A DNA stretch of 64,000 bases from Variovorax sp. SG517. Lineage in GTDB: Bacteria; Pseudomonadota; Gammaproteobacteria; Burkholderiales; Burkholderiaceae_C. The stretch covers positions 92,068 through 156,067 of the forward strand of contig NZ_JABMJG010000014.1 in assembly GCF_013376045.1 (NCBI RefSeq), written 5' to 3'. Below, in pieces: positions 63,845 to 64,000 of this stretch. The notes below the pieces were generated by a model, which saw only the letters and a program-made list of their open reading frames with translations, made no database searches and was not told the origin of the DNA. How positions within the stretch are numbered: the stretch's first letter is position 1; each line of letters starts with the position of its first letter. A program made the position numbers and the translations under genes.

Positions 63845-64000
63845 TCACCCCAGCCGCAGCAGCAGCGCCGAGGCTGCGCACACCAGCAGAAACGGAATGC
63901 TGATTCGATGGAACTCGCTCAGCCCGTTCGGCAGTTTCGCCAGCCGCAGCGCGATCAGGTTGGCCAGCGAGCCCAGCACGCAGCCGAAGCCGCCTACGCT
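63845..64000 (-). CDS. C-terminal end of a membrane transporter-like protein (start outside window)
   Basis: Only the last 51 codons and the stop are present. The translated end (SVGGFGCVLGSLANLIALRL at its start, then FHRISIPFLLVCAASALLLR) has two hydrophobic stretches joined by a short loop, as in the last helices of anion or arsenite-type permeases. The match is by eye and the family is uncertain. It lies 153 bp upstream of the methyltransferase-like gene on the same strand. Confidence 0.55.
   Translation of the reverse strand, partial: SVGGFGCVLGSLANLIALRLAKLPNGLSEFHRISIPFLLVCAASALLLRLG

Overview
The window reads as chromosome of a high-GC betaproteobacterium of the order Burkholderiales, most likely a Variovorax-like member of the Comamonadaceae. 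This rests on the type of trimeric porins, an orphan Bug (tripartite tricarboxylate) binding protein, a DUF2970 protein, the GC-rich codon use and the gene-family mix. It is an inference, not a database match. No rRNA, tRNA, CRISPR array or insertion sequence was recognised.

Layout. 1-9 kb: end of an MFS transporter, a MocR-type regulator, a small membrane protein with two c-type cytochromes, a Tat-exported lipoxygenase, an 8-oxoguanine deaminase-like amidohydrolase and a 5'-nucleotidase. 9-20.5 kb: a type II secretion locus, gspG-H-I-J-K-L-M-N-D-E-F on the minus strand with gspC divergent. 20.5-22.2 kb: ilvA. 22.2-27.7 kb: a tyrosine recombinase followed by two porin genes in inverted orientation that flank osmC-like and coq7 genes. 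27.8-34.8 kb: a peptide-type ABC importer with an M20 amidohydrolase. 34.9-46.4 kb: a Tat-exported DODA-type protein, zwf, an AfuABC-like importer, a HAD hydrolase, a lipocalin, tal, pgi and a DUF805 protein. 46.4-49.6 kb: pdxA-like, Bug and LysR genes. 49.8-60.6 kb: a polyol uptake and catabolism cluster. 60.7-64 kb: groES-groEL under CIRCE control, a small methyltransferase-like membrane protein and the end of another membrane protein.

The most striking structure is the porin locus. The plus-strand porin (26357-27622) has a normal leader, ribosome binding site and start. The minus-strand porin (23471-24718) is open to its end but has no usable start codon, and a terminator sits just upstream of it. 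The two genes share a 97-bp inverted repeat with one mismatch (24623-24719 and 26371-26467). Inverting the 1651 bp between the repeats would move the leader and the codons for MKKSL in frame onto the silent porin and disarm the active one. A tyrosine recombinase lies just outside. I propose a two-state porin switch; the idea comes from sequence architecture and is untested.

A second theme is sugar-phosphate metabolism. The importer usually labelled iron(III) lacks an adjacent Tyr-Tyr pair, carries a His-Asp pair and a Glu at AfuA-like spacing, and lies among zwf, tal and pgi. It is therefore more likely a hexose/heptose-phosphate importer. The polyol cluster links import to dehydrogenases, a fructokinase, a small aldolase and a xylulokinase, under an AraC-type regulator.
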